64,000 nt of DNA, from assembly GCA_033977485.1 (NCBI GenBank), contig CM066993.1:30742001-30806000 (forward strand). The letters run 5' to 3'. How positions within the stretch are numbered: the stretch's first letter is position 1; the number at the start of each line of letters is the position of its first letter. The notes under the pieces were generated by a model that was not told the DNA's origin, made no database searches, and worked only from the letters and a program-made list of their open reading frames with translations. Of the stretch, positions 23,691 through 35,638 are shown piece after piece. The translations under genes were made by a program, and so were the position numbers. This DNA comes from Hydrangea macrophylla. Taxonomy: Eukaryota; Streptophyta; Magnoliopsida; Cornales; Hydrangeaceae.

Positions 23691-23877
23691 TGAGCAATAT
23701 TATGTTTTTCAAAATTTTTTTTCTCAAAAGTGCTTCCCAAATAATGTGGCAGTGGGACATGTCGAATAGAGTGGGATCAATTGAATTTTGATTGAAAGTT
23801 ATGTACCTGACCCCATTATCACATAATTTGGGAAGCACTTTTAGAATAAAAATTTATAAAGTTTAACATTGCTCATA
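23691..23877. mobile_element. MITE of 187 bp, possibly hAT-like
   Basis: Long imperfect terminal inverted repeats. The left arm TGAGCAATATTATG, later AAAAGTGCTTCCCAAATAAT, matches the reverse complement of the right arm, TGAGCAATGTTAAAC and AAAAGTGCTTCCCAAATTAT. Flanked by ATAAACAA at 23683-23690 and 23878-23885, an 8-bp duplication as made by hAT elements. No coding capacity. Confidence 0.8.
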
Positions 23878-23933
23878 ATAAACAATGCCCCAACTAATGT
23901 CCCTTTTGGCAACCACTTTTTGGCACGATTGAG

Positions 23934-24159
23934 GACTCGTTTGGGTTAGCTGAAAAATAAAGCGATTGTTTTGTAAAATGTAAGTATTTTGTTAGTTCAA
24001 AATTTCAGCACTTAAAAATTCAGCTAAAAAAGTAGCTTAGTATTTCAATACTTAAAATTTTAGTACTTAATATTTCAATTAATACATACAATATTTCAGC
24101 ACTTAAAATTCAACATTTAATATTTGAGCACTTAACATTTCAGTTAACCCAAAAGAGCT
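23934..24159. mobile_element. candidate MITE of about 226 bp
   Basis: Ends GACTCGTTTGGGTTAGCTGAAA and, reversed, AGCTCTTTTGGGTTAACTGAAA form inverted repeats, with TTGAG on each side (23929-23933 and 24160-24164). The inside has repeated TTTCAGCACTTAAAATT-like phrases. The 5-bp repeat is short enough to be chance. Confidence 0.6.
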
Positions 24160-24721
24160 TTGAGCCTCCAAATATTATTTGCCAACTGTTTTGTAAACCA
24201 CGAAATTTATTTATTTTTATCGGAGACGAGGATAAATCCCTATATCTGTCCTCTGCGGTCCGAATTTTATCGTTATTTTTTGGACGGAGTTACCGACACC
24301 GTTTTACAAATTTTATAACATAGGGTAAACCCATGGCATGTACGCCGACCTCACAACAAATGCACTAAATAGGTCAGGATGGCAATATAGATTTTGTCCT
24401 TCCTTTATTGTTCCAACTCACTTACCAAGACCTGGGCGATTTCAAATCCCTTTATCTCCCTTAGGAACGCCAGAATTTGGCCAGCTGAGGTGGTTTCTTA
24501 ACCCACTATTGGCATCGCAGTGCACTATCGTTGCCAAACAGTAATTATTTTACCAGATAAGAAAGAAATTCTCTCATCCAACCGCTACTCTGGATACAAA
24601 AGAACTGTATATTATTATTGCTCCATGTTTTATGGCCATGAAAACAGGTTTTTGAGTCAAAACAAGTCTCTATCACTCGTGAAGACAATACATTAATAAG
24701 ATATGAAAATCTTATTATTTA

Positions 24722-24823
24722 GGGAATTGTTATGTACACGCTCAATTTTATAAAAGTAAAAATTTTTAAAATAAAAAAATTTAAATGTACATAACAAATA
24801 CACCAGTGTACATAACAATTTCC
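24722..24823. mobile_element. small MITE of 102 bp, hAT-like
   Basis: Terminal inverted repeats GGGAATTGTTATGTACAC and GGAAATTGTTATGTACAC (right end reversed). The exact 8-bp duplication ATTATTTA lies at 24714-24721 and 24824-24831. Confidence 0.85.
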
Positions 24824-24831
24824 ATTATTTA

Positions 24832-25717
24832 TCATTATGAAATAAAAGGGGCATGTTTGCACTATCCAAGCGTAAGTGTGTGGGGTATAGATTTAGTCCT
24901 CCAAGTCAACAAAAAAGCTACCTAGTTCCTAGACCAATAAGAATGGGGTCCATTTGCTTGGTAAATGTCTCCCGAATTTAAGGATTACTAGGGTCATATT
25001 GACCATATTCTAATCCACGGACACGTAGATATATACACATGGGAACTTCTGTGATACAGTTGTAGTGGTATTGATTGTATGGAGATTATTTTGGTACACT
25101 AAGGTGGTATTAGTGTAGGTATACTAAACTACTTTGCCAAGTGTCAATAATTGCTTGGAAGAGAAAATAAAAGTTGGTGGTCATTAATGATAGATGAACT
25201 TGTGATAGCAGATTGCATGTACATATTACATATTTGTTCATTTATCAATAAAGGTTTTTCTTAAGTCATGTATGTTTGTTCCTTTTTAAAAGATTTTTCT
25301 ACCTACCTAGTACTTAGTTGAAGAATTTAAGGTTGCTTTAATACGTCCACATTTATTTGGGATATATCTCAACTACCAAATACCCAACACATTCACCCTC
25401 TCAGATTACTCACCATCTTAGTTTCACTTTCACAACATGTTGAAGTTTTTTTCGGAGAAGACAACCTAAGTTAAAGATCTACTACAAGGTATTTTCCTAA
25501 TTTTCACATTACTTATTCCTATATAATGTGGTGTTATAGTTTGTAGATTTGTGAAAAGTTTTATTATTCTGGAACAAAAGTATTGAAATGAAAGGAACAA
25601 AGGTCATACTGTTTGAAAACAAAACTTTCTTGACTTAAAAAAAATACGTATATTTCATGAAGACATAAAAATGTAGATTTTATGTTAGACGAAAACAAAT
25701 GTGTCTAGAACAGTAAG
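24832..25717. other. AT-rich non-coding DNA left of the satellite array
   Basis: No gene recognised. If the satellite array belongs to the Mutator-like element, that element's left terminal repeat should be here or at the array's edge, but I could not identify it. Confidence 0.5.
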
Positions 25718-27770
25718 TTACATAATGGAACCATGTATAAAAATCTAGGAATCATATTTTACGATACTAGAACTATGTATTAACGATAATGGAACCGTAT
25801 TTAATTTAGAGGAACAAAATTTAGAAATCAAAGGAACCAGAGAAGAAATCTAGGAACCATATTTTACGAGAATGGAACCATGTAATAACGATAATGGAAC
25901 CATGTATAATTTAGAGCAACAAAACATAGCAATCAAAGGAACCGAGAGAAGAAATCTAGGAACCATTTTTTAACAATAATGGAACCATGTCTTAACTATA
26001 ATGAAACCATGTTTAATTTAGAGGAACAAAACTTAGTAATCAAAGGAATCGAGAGAAGAAATCTAGGAACCATTTTTTACGATAATGGAACCATGTCTTA
26101 ACGATAATGGAACCAAGTTTAATTTAGAGCAAAAAAACTTAGAAATCAAAGGAACCGAGAGAAGAAATCTTGGAACCATGTTTTACGATAATGGAACCAT
26201 GTCTTAATGATAATGGAACCATGTTTAATATAGAGGACAAAACTTTACAATCAATGGAACCAAGAGAAGAAATCTTGGAACCATGTTTTACGATAATGGA
26301 ACCATGTCTTACCAATAATGGAACCATGTTTAATATAGAGGAACAAAACTTAACAATCGAAGGAACCGAGAGAAGAAATCTTGGAACCATGTTTTACGAT
26401 AATGGAACCATATCTTAACGATAATGGAACTATGTTTAATATAGAGGAACAAAACTTAACAATCAAAGGAACCGAGAGAAGAAAGCTAGGAACCATGTTT
26501 TACGATAATGGAACCATGTTTAATTTAGAGCAAAAAAACTTAGAAATCAAAGGAATCGAGAGAAGAAATCTTGGAACCATGTTTTATGATAATGGAACCA
26601 TGTCTTAACGATAATGGAACCATGTTTAATATAGAGGACAAAACTTTACAATCAAAGGAACCGAGAGAAGAAATCTTAGAACCATGTTTTACAATAATGG
26701 AACCATGTCCTAACGATAATGGAACCATGTTTAATTTAAAGCAACAAAACTTAGAAATAAAAGGAACGAGAGAAGAAATCTAGGAACCAGGTTTTACGAT
26801 AATGGAACCATGTCTTAAAGATAATGGAACCATGTTTAATTTAGAGCAAAAAAACTTAGAAATCAAAGAAACCGAGAGAAGAAATCTTGGAACCATGTTT
26901 TACGATAATGGAACCATGTCTTAACGATAATGGAACCATGTTTAATATAGAGGAACAAAACTTTACAATCAAAGGAACCGAGAGAAGAAATCTTGGAACC
27001 ATGTTTTATGATAATGGAACCATGTCTTAACGATAATGGAACCAAGTTTAATATATAGGAACAAAACTTAACAATCAAAGGAACCGAGAGAAGAAATCTT
27101 GTAACCATGTTTTACGATAATGGAACCATGTCTTAACGATAATGGAACCATGTTTAATATAGAGGAACAAAACTTAACAATCAAAGGAACCGAGAGAAGA
27201 AATCTAGGAACCATGTTTTACGATAATGGAACCATGTCTTAACGATAATAGAACCATGTTTAATTTGGAGCAAAAAAACTTAGAAATCAAAGGAACAGAG
27301 AAGAAATCTTGGAACCATGTCTTAACGATAATGGAACCATATTTAATATAGAGGAACAAAACTTAACAATCAAAGGAACCGAGAGAAGAAATCTAGGAAC
27401 CATTTTTTAACGATAATGGAACCATGTTTAATTTAGAAGAACAAAACTTAGAAATCAACGGAACCGAGAGAAGAAATCTAGGAACCAAAGAAACCGAGAG
27501 AAGAAATCTAGGAACCATTTTTTAACGATAATGGAACCATGTCTTAACGATAATGGAACCATGTTTAATTTAGAGGAACAAAACTTAGAAATCAAAAGAA
27601 CCTAAAAGAGAAGAAATCTAGGAACCCTTTTTTTTTTTAATGATAATGGAACCATATATTAACGGAACCATGTTTAATTTAGAAATCAAAGGAACCATGT
27701 TTATGATAATGGAACCATGTATGAATGATAATGGAATCATGTTTAATTTATTGAAAACTGTTGATGAAGG
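25718..27770. repeat. 106-bp higher-order satellite built on a 21-bp GGAACC phase, about 19 units
   Basis: Typical units are GGAACCATGTTTTACGATAAT (21), GGAACCATGTCTTAACGATAAT (22), GGAACCATGTTTAATATAGA onward (42) and GGAACCGAGAGAAGAAATCTT (21), total about 106 bp. GGAAC therefore recurs about every 21 bp, or two helix turns. Some units are shorter by one subunit, for example 84 bp between 26474 and 26558. The array stops about 40 bp before the ATG of the next ORF. Similar units reappear at 28655-28815. Confidence 0.95.
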
Positions 27771-27809
27771 AGCTTTGCTTTCAATACTTTGAAATCAAAT
27801 CTCCTTAGG

Positions 27810-28379
27810 ATGAGAAGGGGTAGAGGTGGAGGGAGAAGTCGAGAAAGTGGAAGAAGGGCTCCTTCAATTACCGATGTATGGCATGCATATTGCTCTTACA
27901 CAGATCCTAATGGGCAGACTTGGTATGGTGAAATACGTTCTTTTGTTAGCACCCCAATACCTTATAATTTACCTTTCACAAATGTTGGGCACATAATCAT
28001 TGGTGATGCTCACACTCGACTGCCAAACAATGCTGTTGTTATTGGAGATGATCTACAATGGACAAGATTGTTTAGTATACGGTGTGAGTGCGAGTTATAT
28101 TGTCGTTGGCATGGGCTTCCAATACCAATTTCTAACGCTCCTGATTTGATGCGAAATTCGTATAAGGATGATGATTGGGTCATAGATTTGTTGAAGCAAG
28201 AGATTCGACAGATGAAACGACGATTGCAGCGTGTTCACGCAATAGAAGATACAAAAAAGTATTATGACCCCCCCCTCCCCGTCTTTTCTATACAAGATAT
28301 TGAATGTGATCCATACTATGCCAATGTTTATCCCAATCTACCGGATTATCGTGAGGACGATGTTGATGGTGATTTTTAG
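27810..28379 (+). CDS. unrecognised 189-residue protein of the Mutator-like element
   Basis: I do not recognise this protein. The ATG at 27810 starts a basic, Gly/Arg-rich N-terminus (MRRGRGGGRSRESGRR). A compact region with DVWHAYCSYTDPNGQTWYGE and VGHIIIGDAHTRLP follows. Then comes a Cys/Trp/His stretch (IRCECELYCRWHGLPIP), a basic possible coiled coil (VIDLLKQEIRQMKRRLQRVH) and an acidic tail ending DDVDGDF. The frame is open with no defects while the neighbouring transposase has stops and shifts. It sits between two blocks of the same satellite repeat. The basic head and its position upstream of the transposase could suit a DNA-binding accessory factor of the transposon, but that is only inference. 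It could also be one exon of a larger gene. Confidence 0.65.
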   Translation: MRRGRGGGRSRESGRRAPSITDVWHAYCSYTDPNGQTWYGEIRSFVSTPIPYNLPFTNVGHIIIGDAHTRLPNNAVVIGDDLQWTRLFSIRCECELYCRWHGLPIPISNAPDLMRNSYKDDDWVIDLLKQEIRQMKRRLQRVHAIEDTKKYYDPPLPVFSIQDIECDPYYANVYPNLPDYREDDVDGDF

Positions 28380-28864
28380 CATTTTCTTCCTGGGTGTCTA
28401 ATGAGAGATGACGGAAAGTCTGTATGTTGTTATGAATACTATGGCTATCTAGATACTGTGTTTAATGATTAGTTATTGTCTATTTATTGTTATAAATACT
28501 ATGGCGATCTAGATGATGTGTAATATGGAGTATGTTTAGTGCACAACTATTTAAGGATGTCTTTTGTTTCTACGATATTATATTTTGCATAAAAAAAACA
28601 ATGTGTCTGGAAAGAGAACTCTATTATATATTATTTCACAAGTTTGTGATCATGGAACAAAATCTGAATATTATGATTATGGAACAGTATACGAATGATT
28701 AAGGAACTCATTTGTATTTATAATAGAACCATGTATGAATGATTAAGGAACATAACTTAGAAATCAAAGGAACCAAGACTGGAAATCTAGGAACAATAAG
28801 TAACTATAAGGGAACCATAATATCTTATTGTAACTTGATTTTTTTTTCTGCAGGTTGAATTGCA
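28380..28864. other. spacer with satellite-like repeats, ending in a splice-acceptor-like site
   Basis: A duplicated phrase TGTTATGAATACTATGGC / TGTTATAAATACTATGGC (28428 and 28488) is followed at 28655-28815 by diverged copies of the GGAACC satellite, including GAAATCAAAGGAACCAAGA and GGAAATCTAGGAAC. A pyrimidine run plus CTGCAG ends at about 28855, ten bases before the next ATG. Confidence 0.7.
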
Positions 28865-28969
28865 ATGGGGGATGGTAATTGTTCTAAGGAAAAAAAAAAT
28901 GTGATTGTTGATTTAACAAATGATGAGGACATCGATTTTAAAGATGATGACGATGATAACTCAGATGGT

Positions 28970-29275
28970 GGGTTCGAATACTCCTTTGGTGTAGCTAAGA
29001 CAAAGACTAATGACACATCTGGGTTCGAATACTCGTTTGGTGTAGCTAAGACAAACACTAATGAGACATCTAGGTTCGAATACTCCTTTGGTGTAGCTAA
29101 GACAAACACTAATGACACATCTGGGTTCAATTACTCCTTTGGTGTAGCTAAGACAAACACTAATGAGACATTTGGGTTCGAATACTCCTTTGGTGTAGCT
29201 AAGACAAACACTAATGAAACATGTGGGTTCGAATACTCCTTTGGTGTACCAACGATAAACACTGATGACACATGT
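28970..29275 (+). repeat. six 51-bp repeats coding for a 17-residue motif
   Basis: Units starting GGGTTCGAATACTCC recur at 28970, 29021, 29072 and onward. Each encodes GFEYSFGVAKTNTNETS with small changes. Period divisible by three keeps the frame. They form the N-terminal region of the transposase. Confidence 0.95.
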
Positions 29276-31336
29276 CCAGAAGTTAGTGGGAGCACGTTCA
29301 ACCCACCTTTGTTTGATTTTAACATGGATAAAGCCATATCAGAGTTGAATGAAGATGATGTGTTGGCCTTAAAATTCAAATCAGAGGCTGAAGCAGACAT
29401 TTGGTACAATTTATATGCAAAGACTATGGGCTTCAGTATTAGAAAAGACAATTTGGTCTTAAAAAAATGATGGCACTATTAGATCGAGAAAATAGCGCTG
29501 TTCTAGAGCGGGTTTAAGAAAGCAAGAGCATTTATAGAGTCAAGATAGGCAGCGGGAACCACAGGCAATTTCTAGAGTTAAATGTCTTGCCACGCTTCGT
29601 GTCAAGTTGTCAAAGGACGGATCAGTGTATGATGTTGCAGATTTTGTTAAAGAGCATTCCCATTCACTAGCACCACCACCTTGTATGCCTTTTCTGCGGT
29701 CACATCGAAAAGTTACATCTCCTGATAAAGCACAAGTGAGTTCCATGTGTAGCGTTGGAATCAAACCAAGAAAGAATATGGATTATATGGTACACCAATC
29801 CGGAGGGTATGACAATGTTGGGTTCACCCAAAAGGACCTATACAATATCCTTGATGTTGCACAAAGGTCAGAAATTACGGATGGTGATGCTGAGGGAGCA
29901 TTGGCATATTTATGTAGAATGAAAGATCAGGATCCAGCATTTTTCTACAAGTATGATGTTGATGATGAAGGTTGCCTTTCCAAATTATTTTGGAATGACG
30001 AAAGATCGCAATCGGATTATGCAAGGTTTGGAGATGTTCTGGTCTTCGACACAACATATCGAACAAATGCTTACAAAAAACCGTTTGTGATTTTGGTAGG
30101 CGTCAATAACCATTGGCAGACTACGATATTCGGTTGTGCATTGCTATTTGATGAAAAGGTCGAGACATACATGTGGGTTTTGGAGACGTTTATTGCATTG
30201 ATGAATAATAAGATGCCTATTTCTGTTGTAACTGATGGAGACAAGGCCATGCGCAGAGCAATTATGCATATTCTTCCTACTTCCCACCATCGTTTATGCA
30301 AATGGCATATACAACGAAATGCCGTTACTAACATACATATTGAAGGCTTTGCGTCTAGATTCCATCATTGCATGACAAGTAAGTTTTCAACTGTAGAGTT
30401 TGAAATGGCATGGATATCTTTACTTGATGATTTTCAGCTGCATAACAACAAATGGATGATGGATATGTATAAAATGCGTTCAATTTGGGCCGAGGCTTAC
30501 TTTAAAGGGCATTTCTTTGCAGATATGACCACAACTCAAAGGTGCGAAGGAATGAATTCATTTTTAAAATATTTTGTAAAGGTTAAAATGCGGCTTTATG
30601 AGTTTGTGAGAATTTATGATAAAGCCCTTTCACGACTTCGCAACAATGAGATTATGGCTCACACCGCAACGGATCAAACCATTCCCGTTTTGATTACACC
30701 ATTGAAACGTCTTGAGAGGCATGCTGCTGAGATATACACTCGTGTGATGTTTTTCAAGGTACGTGATGAATTAGAAGAGCATGCTAAGTATTTTATTGTC
30801 GACAGGGTCGAGGGATCTACTGTCACAGATTTTTACTTGTCAGAGTGGGCATGTCCCATATTAACTGTGAATGTCTTGTACTATCCCAACAATGCGTCAT
30901 TTGAATGTTCATGCATGCTTTTTGAGGGTATGGGGATACCATGCCGCCATATCATTGCTGTAATGAAAGTTCAGCACATGGGGGAAATTCCTAAAAGTTG
31001 CATCATGCAACGATGGCTTAAAACGGACAATAGTTTTATTGAATTGTCATCCCCAAATGTGGAAGAAGCTGAGAAGCGAAATTATAGGATTGCTGATCTT
31101 AGGTCTAGTCGCGAGGAGATGACACATTTTGCTTCCTACATAGATCGAGGATGGACTCAGGCACATGGAACTATTGCTCGATTGAAAATGCAAATGGAGA
31201 ACCTGTGGAGCAATATGGGTATAGGGCAAACTAGAAAAAAACAACATGGTGTGGGTGATCCAAAGGTGGCTTAAACAAAGGGATGTAAGCCTGCAGGCAA
31301 GTAGAAAAAAGCAACAAAAACATGTAGCAACTGCAG

Positions 31337-31663
31337 GTACGGACATATATATATATATATATAATACATACAATAAAGCTATTACACCACAATGTGTGCA
31401 CCACAAAGGATATGAACAACAAAAGTATAGTCAACAATTTACACCATAATGTGTGCACCACAAAGGATATGATCAACAAAAATTTAGTACACAATTTACA
31501 CCATAATGTGTACCCCAATTTGCACCACAAAAATATAGTCTCCCCTTTACAAATTATTATGCATTCGAATTCCACCACTACGCTATTGCAAATCGGTCCA
31601 AAAAAAAAAACCTGCATAGAATAAAAAATAATTCAATGATCATATTTCAATTTCAATCAACAG
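31337..31663 (+). other. intron of the transposase gene, with (TA)n and a duplicated segment
   Basis: Donor GTACGG at 31337 and acceptor CAATCAACAG ending at 31663. It contains (TA)n at about 31346-31364 and a roughly 60-bp segment (CACCACAAAGGATATGA...) repeated three times with decay. The weak Gln-rich open frame here is therefore probably intronic. Joining the exons restores the knuckle spacing, which supports the intron call. Confidence 0.7.
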
Positions 31664-31677
31664 GTCATTTGGACACA

Positions 31678-33038
31678 TGATGTTGTCAATATCAAGATAT
31701 AAAAGTATTCTTTACTTTTCAAAAGATTTGTAGTGTGAAAGTAAAGGTCGAACCCACAGAGATTGATTACTACAGCTTTTAATTTTAAAACCTAAGTCTA
31801 CTTAATTAAGAAAAACGGATTTGATTTGGTTTTTATTTAAACTAATAATAATAAAAGTGAATCTAAACTATGAAAGCAATTAAAAGTGTTTTGAATGAAT
31901 ATGTAAAGGGAACCTAGGATTGCAAATCCACCACTAGCTTCATAATAGGAATATTTATGAAGTACTTTAGCTTATTACGTTGGATGAATAATGGGGAATT
32001 GTAGCTACAAGCCCAATTCCTCCGACAAGAAGGTAATCATGGTTCAAGCACCAACATAATCCATCTGCGGATAGCACGAATTATCTCACACTAAACTAGG
32101 GTTGTGATCTAATCCGTCTAACCTAGGCATGGACTATTCGGATACTTGATAGCACGAATCAATAAAGCACCATCACATGTAAACAACCTAAACAAGCACA
32201 GCAAGAATAGATCGTTGAGCACATCACAGTCAAAATAGATCTAAGACAAGAATAAATTCTGAAAGTAATGATTTAATCACTAGAAGTACGATTTATTTAT
32301 AAAAATCCTCTAAACATGTGACTGTCATCCATACATAATAAAACTAAAATAAAAGCATAAATAAAACCCTATTACTCATCTAGGGCTTCATTGAAACCCT
32401 AGATCAATGATCTAGCCGTCCATAGAAGTAGTAGATAGCAAGAGGTTGATGGAGGAGGCCATGGAAACCCTTGGTCTTCTTCTTCTTCTCCTTGCTTCCC
32501 TCCCTTCAATGGCTGGAAGTATGGTTGTAGAATGTGTGTATATTAATTGCCAACCCTTTAATTGAGTAAATTTGGAGTTTATATAGAGTTTATACAAGCT
32601 TTGGAAGGCTTCCCAACCCGAAACGAACTGAAACGCATGTAATTTACAGTCTGGACGTCGTTTAGCAGTTTCGTTTGCACAGGAGTCTTCAGTACACTGA
32701 AATACGCAACTTTGATTTTTCCACATATCGCGCGAGCGGGTCGCGCGAGCGCGACATTTGGCCTTTCGCGCGCGCGGATCGCGCGAGCGATTCTGGGAAT
32801 CTCGCGCGAGCGGATCGCGCGAGCGATTTCTGGATTTCGCGGGCGCGGGTCGCGCGCGCGACTTGGATTTTTCAGCTTCTTCAACTATGCTTTTTCACCC
32901 TATTTAGCCTGGTTTAGTTGATTTCTTCCAAAACCTGTCAGAAACTAGAAAACAGAGTAAAAATATACAAAAACAGGATAAAATGTACTAACAAATGCAC
33001 ATTAAGGCATATAATTAGGATTATTTCTCTCCCGATCA
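31678..33038 (-). repeat. 3' LTR of the gag-pro element (left copy)
   Basis: 1361 bp. A minus-strand TATA-like CTATATAAAC lies at about 32577-32588, with a CGCGCGAGCG word cluster upstream of it (32727-32862). Confidence 0.93.
32727..32862. repeat. CGCGCGAGCG word cluster in the gag-pro element LTR
   Basis: Seven or so words (TCGCGCGAGCGGGTCGCGCG, CGCGCGCGGATCGCGCGAGC) with short spacers. The other LTR (39868-39990) lacks 13 bp, exactly one word, at the left edge of the cluster. Similar words occur in this element's interior at 35200-35430. Confidence 0.9.
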
Positions 33039-33051
33039 CACCCCCAAACCT
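33039..33051 (-). promoter_or_regulatory. polypurine tract of the gag-pro element
   Basis: On the minus strand AGGTTTGGGGGTG abuts the 3' LTR start TGATCGGGAG. It is preceded by GCTTGAGGACTAGCAAAATG, a phrase common next to Athila-type polypurine tracts. Confidence 0.85.
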
Positions 33052-35231
33052 ACATTTTGCTAGTCCTCAAGCAAAACTAAAATAAAAACTACTCATAAAA
33101 ATCTATTCCATTTTCGTATGGATCACGATTGCATTTAGCGTATGCAACAAGCCTTTTAAACCCCTAGGTGTCCCTAGTCGGACGAGTGAAGTCTCGTGAG
33201 GGTTCTCATCAACAAGTTACCCACAACCATCTTTATTAACTTATTAATTTAAAAACTTTTATTAAAAACAAAAAAATAAAACAATCAATACTCCTTATTA
33301 TAAAACAATGATTCGAAATAGAATAACGAACAAGAAGAAACAGAATCAAACGTCCACTTAAATCATGAAAAACAATCCCAAGCACATGCATCGTATAAAT
33401 CAATAGACTTTCTCATAAAATCGCACGTGTGTGATGAGGTAGTCAAGTGAACACGCGCTTGTCATAAACTTGGAATATAACTCGGATAACCATCTAACTA
33501 TGCTTCGACTACGAATCTCACAATGTTAATTACACTCTCAAATGAAACACTCAGAAACATGTGTAATTTCATCTAATATATGTGAGTAAAGGAAATATAT
33601 TTTCAAAACGAGAATACTCACATATGACTCGAAAAGGACGCATGACACGAAAGAACAATAGTCTCATGGATAAGATGCCAACAATCAAGAAAAATTAATT
33701 ATTACCATGTTTTAATCCCTCTCCCATCGTTTTCATATCCAAACCATGTTTCCTAGGATCAAATAGGACTTTTCAAAGGTTGTAATGTGGCTCAGACAAT
33801 GAAAAATGATAGAACGGATTAATTGGGTAGGTTTAGAATGGCATTGTAAGGCATGTTCGATCTCTCTCATTCTTCTTCTACAAACTTTCATCTTTTCTTT
33901 CTCTTCATTCCTTTTCATTCATTTTTCTTCTTTTCTTTCATTTTTTTTTCAACCTTCTCTTCTTTATTTTGTTTCTTTTCCTTTTCCTTTTCTCGCTTCT
34001 CAAATGATTATTCATCGAATACCAAGCAACTACCCCAATAGCATCTTATTTTCTTCTTCTTCATCAACACATCGCCTTAATACTACTAAAAGTTGATCAC
34101 TCTTCTAGTGGTATACTCCAAGTTGATCAGGTTGGAGCTTTTAAAGAGGATAATGGTGAACAAAGAAAAAGAGGCATTGTAACGGCTCAAAGGGCGAACT
34201 AAGGAAATTTTTATCTTTTATCGGCCGGCAGTAAACAAAGAAGGGCCTAAAATCACTTCCTAGGGTTATATGGTTCTTCAATGTTTACAATGGAAGATTA
34301 TTTAGCATGGTAACAAATATTTTAACTTGACTATCAACCAAAACAAGAATAATGAGACTAAACAACAAGTTAATGCGTTATTTCAATGAAATTTGATAAT
34401 ATGTACTTATAACCCTCTAAAAAGAAAAGATAGGCTCAAAATCTCACAGGGTCTAGTCTCCACCTTGTGTTATCTAGAAATCCGAATTATATTATAGTTC
34501 ACAACCAACATGTATTCAAACGACTACGTGCAGTGCATAGGTTTGTGTGCAAATCTATGATATAAAACTACGATTCAAACAATACATAACTTAAAACGGT
34601 ACATCATAACTTCAGCAAATGTTTAATCACATCTTTCCTTGTTTACCATTCTATAACAATTCAAAGTTCTCTATCAAAAAGTATCAAATTGATATTGCAA
34701 AAACGTCGGTAACATCGTTTATTTAAACACACTTATTGAAAAATTTTAAAATTTTGCATAAACTAATGTGCATGTGTGAGTGCATACCCCCAAACCTAAA
34801 CCTTTCATTGTCCCTAATGAAACAATAAAACGAAATAAAGGAGAGTAGGTAAGGAAGGAACGATAGTACCTCGATCTTGACAAGCATAGAACAGATGAAC
34901 ACAAAGGTATATGGCTATAAAGTTCAATGTTACCTGTGAATACTCGGTAAACGAAAAGAAACTAACAAAACAATATGAAAAGTAAATGAAACCAAAATAT
35001 AACATAGAAATCTAAAAACTAAGTTAAACTAAACTAAACTAGCAAAAGGAAATAAAACGAAAAACTATACATGTAATAAGGAAAACAACGACACGAACTA
35101 TACTGAACCAAATAAACAGAAACAGAAAAAGAAACACAAAGAAAATAGGTAGGGGGAAAGATATAGGAAACAAAAAGGGAAAAACAGGAAAATGGGGGAA
35201 TCGCGCGAGCGGCCGTCGCGCGCGCGAATTC

Positions 35232-35274
<43 letters not shown>

Positions 35275-35638
35275 ATCGCGCCAGCGAGGTACCTCGCGCC
35301 CGCGAGATCAGGCGCGAAGAGAACCTGAGGCATACTAAAAGGAAAAGAACGAAAATTCCACTAAGTCACATTCTCGCGCCAGCGGGCCGCGCGAGCGACG
35401 TCTCGCGCGAGCGGGCCGCGCGCGCGAGAATGGTTTTTCCATTTTTTTAACTAAAATTATGTATATATTAATAAAGTAAATTAATTCCAACCCCCAAACC
35501 TATCCAGAATGTCCAAAACAGACTCAAACAGACTCAAAAACGACCAAAAACAAAGAAAACAGACAACATTAAGCTTGGGTTGCCTCCCAAGAAGCGCTAA
35601 CTTTTATGTCTTTAGCTAGACCATTCTAGCTCAAGATT
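33052..35638 (-). other. non-coding 3' region of the gag-pro element
   Basis: No reverse transcriptase or integrase remains. On the minus strand it starts after the gag-pro stop with GCGCTTCTTGGGAGGCAACC, a phrase I know from Athila-type 3' regions. It then shows CGCGCGAGCG words (35200-35430), a 34-base T run on the plus strand (35237-35270), and a purine-rich AAGAAAAAG tract (about 33850-34000, read on minus). The Athila element at the right of the window has a comparable purine-rich tract at 63270-63390. Confidence 0.75.

Noticed and set aside
24338..24544. 68-residue open frame
   Set aside because: No recognisable domain, no supporting context, and random frames of this length are common here.
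26139..27108. Repeated open frames (MEPCFTIMEPCL and reverse)
   Set aside because: Translations of the 106-bp satellite; frames break between units.
31246..31624. Gln-rich C-terminal tail of the transposase
   Set aside because: Splice sites at 31337 and 31663 make this intronic and restore a standard zinc knuckle.
35237..35270. Poly(A) tail of a retroposed gene on the minus strand
   Set aside because: No target duplication or transcript-like sequence next to it; it is internal to the gag-pro element.
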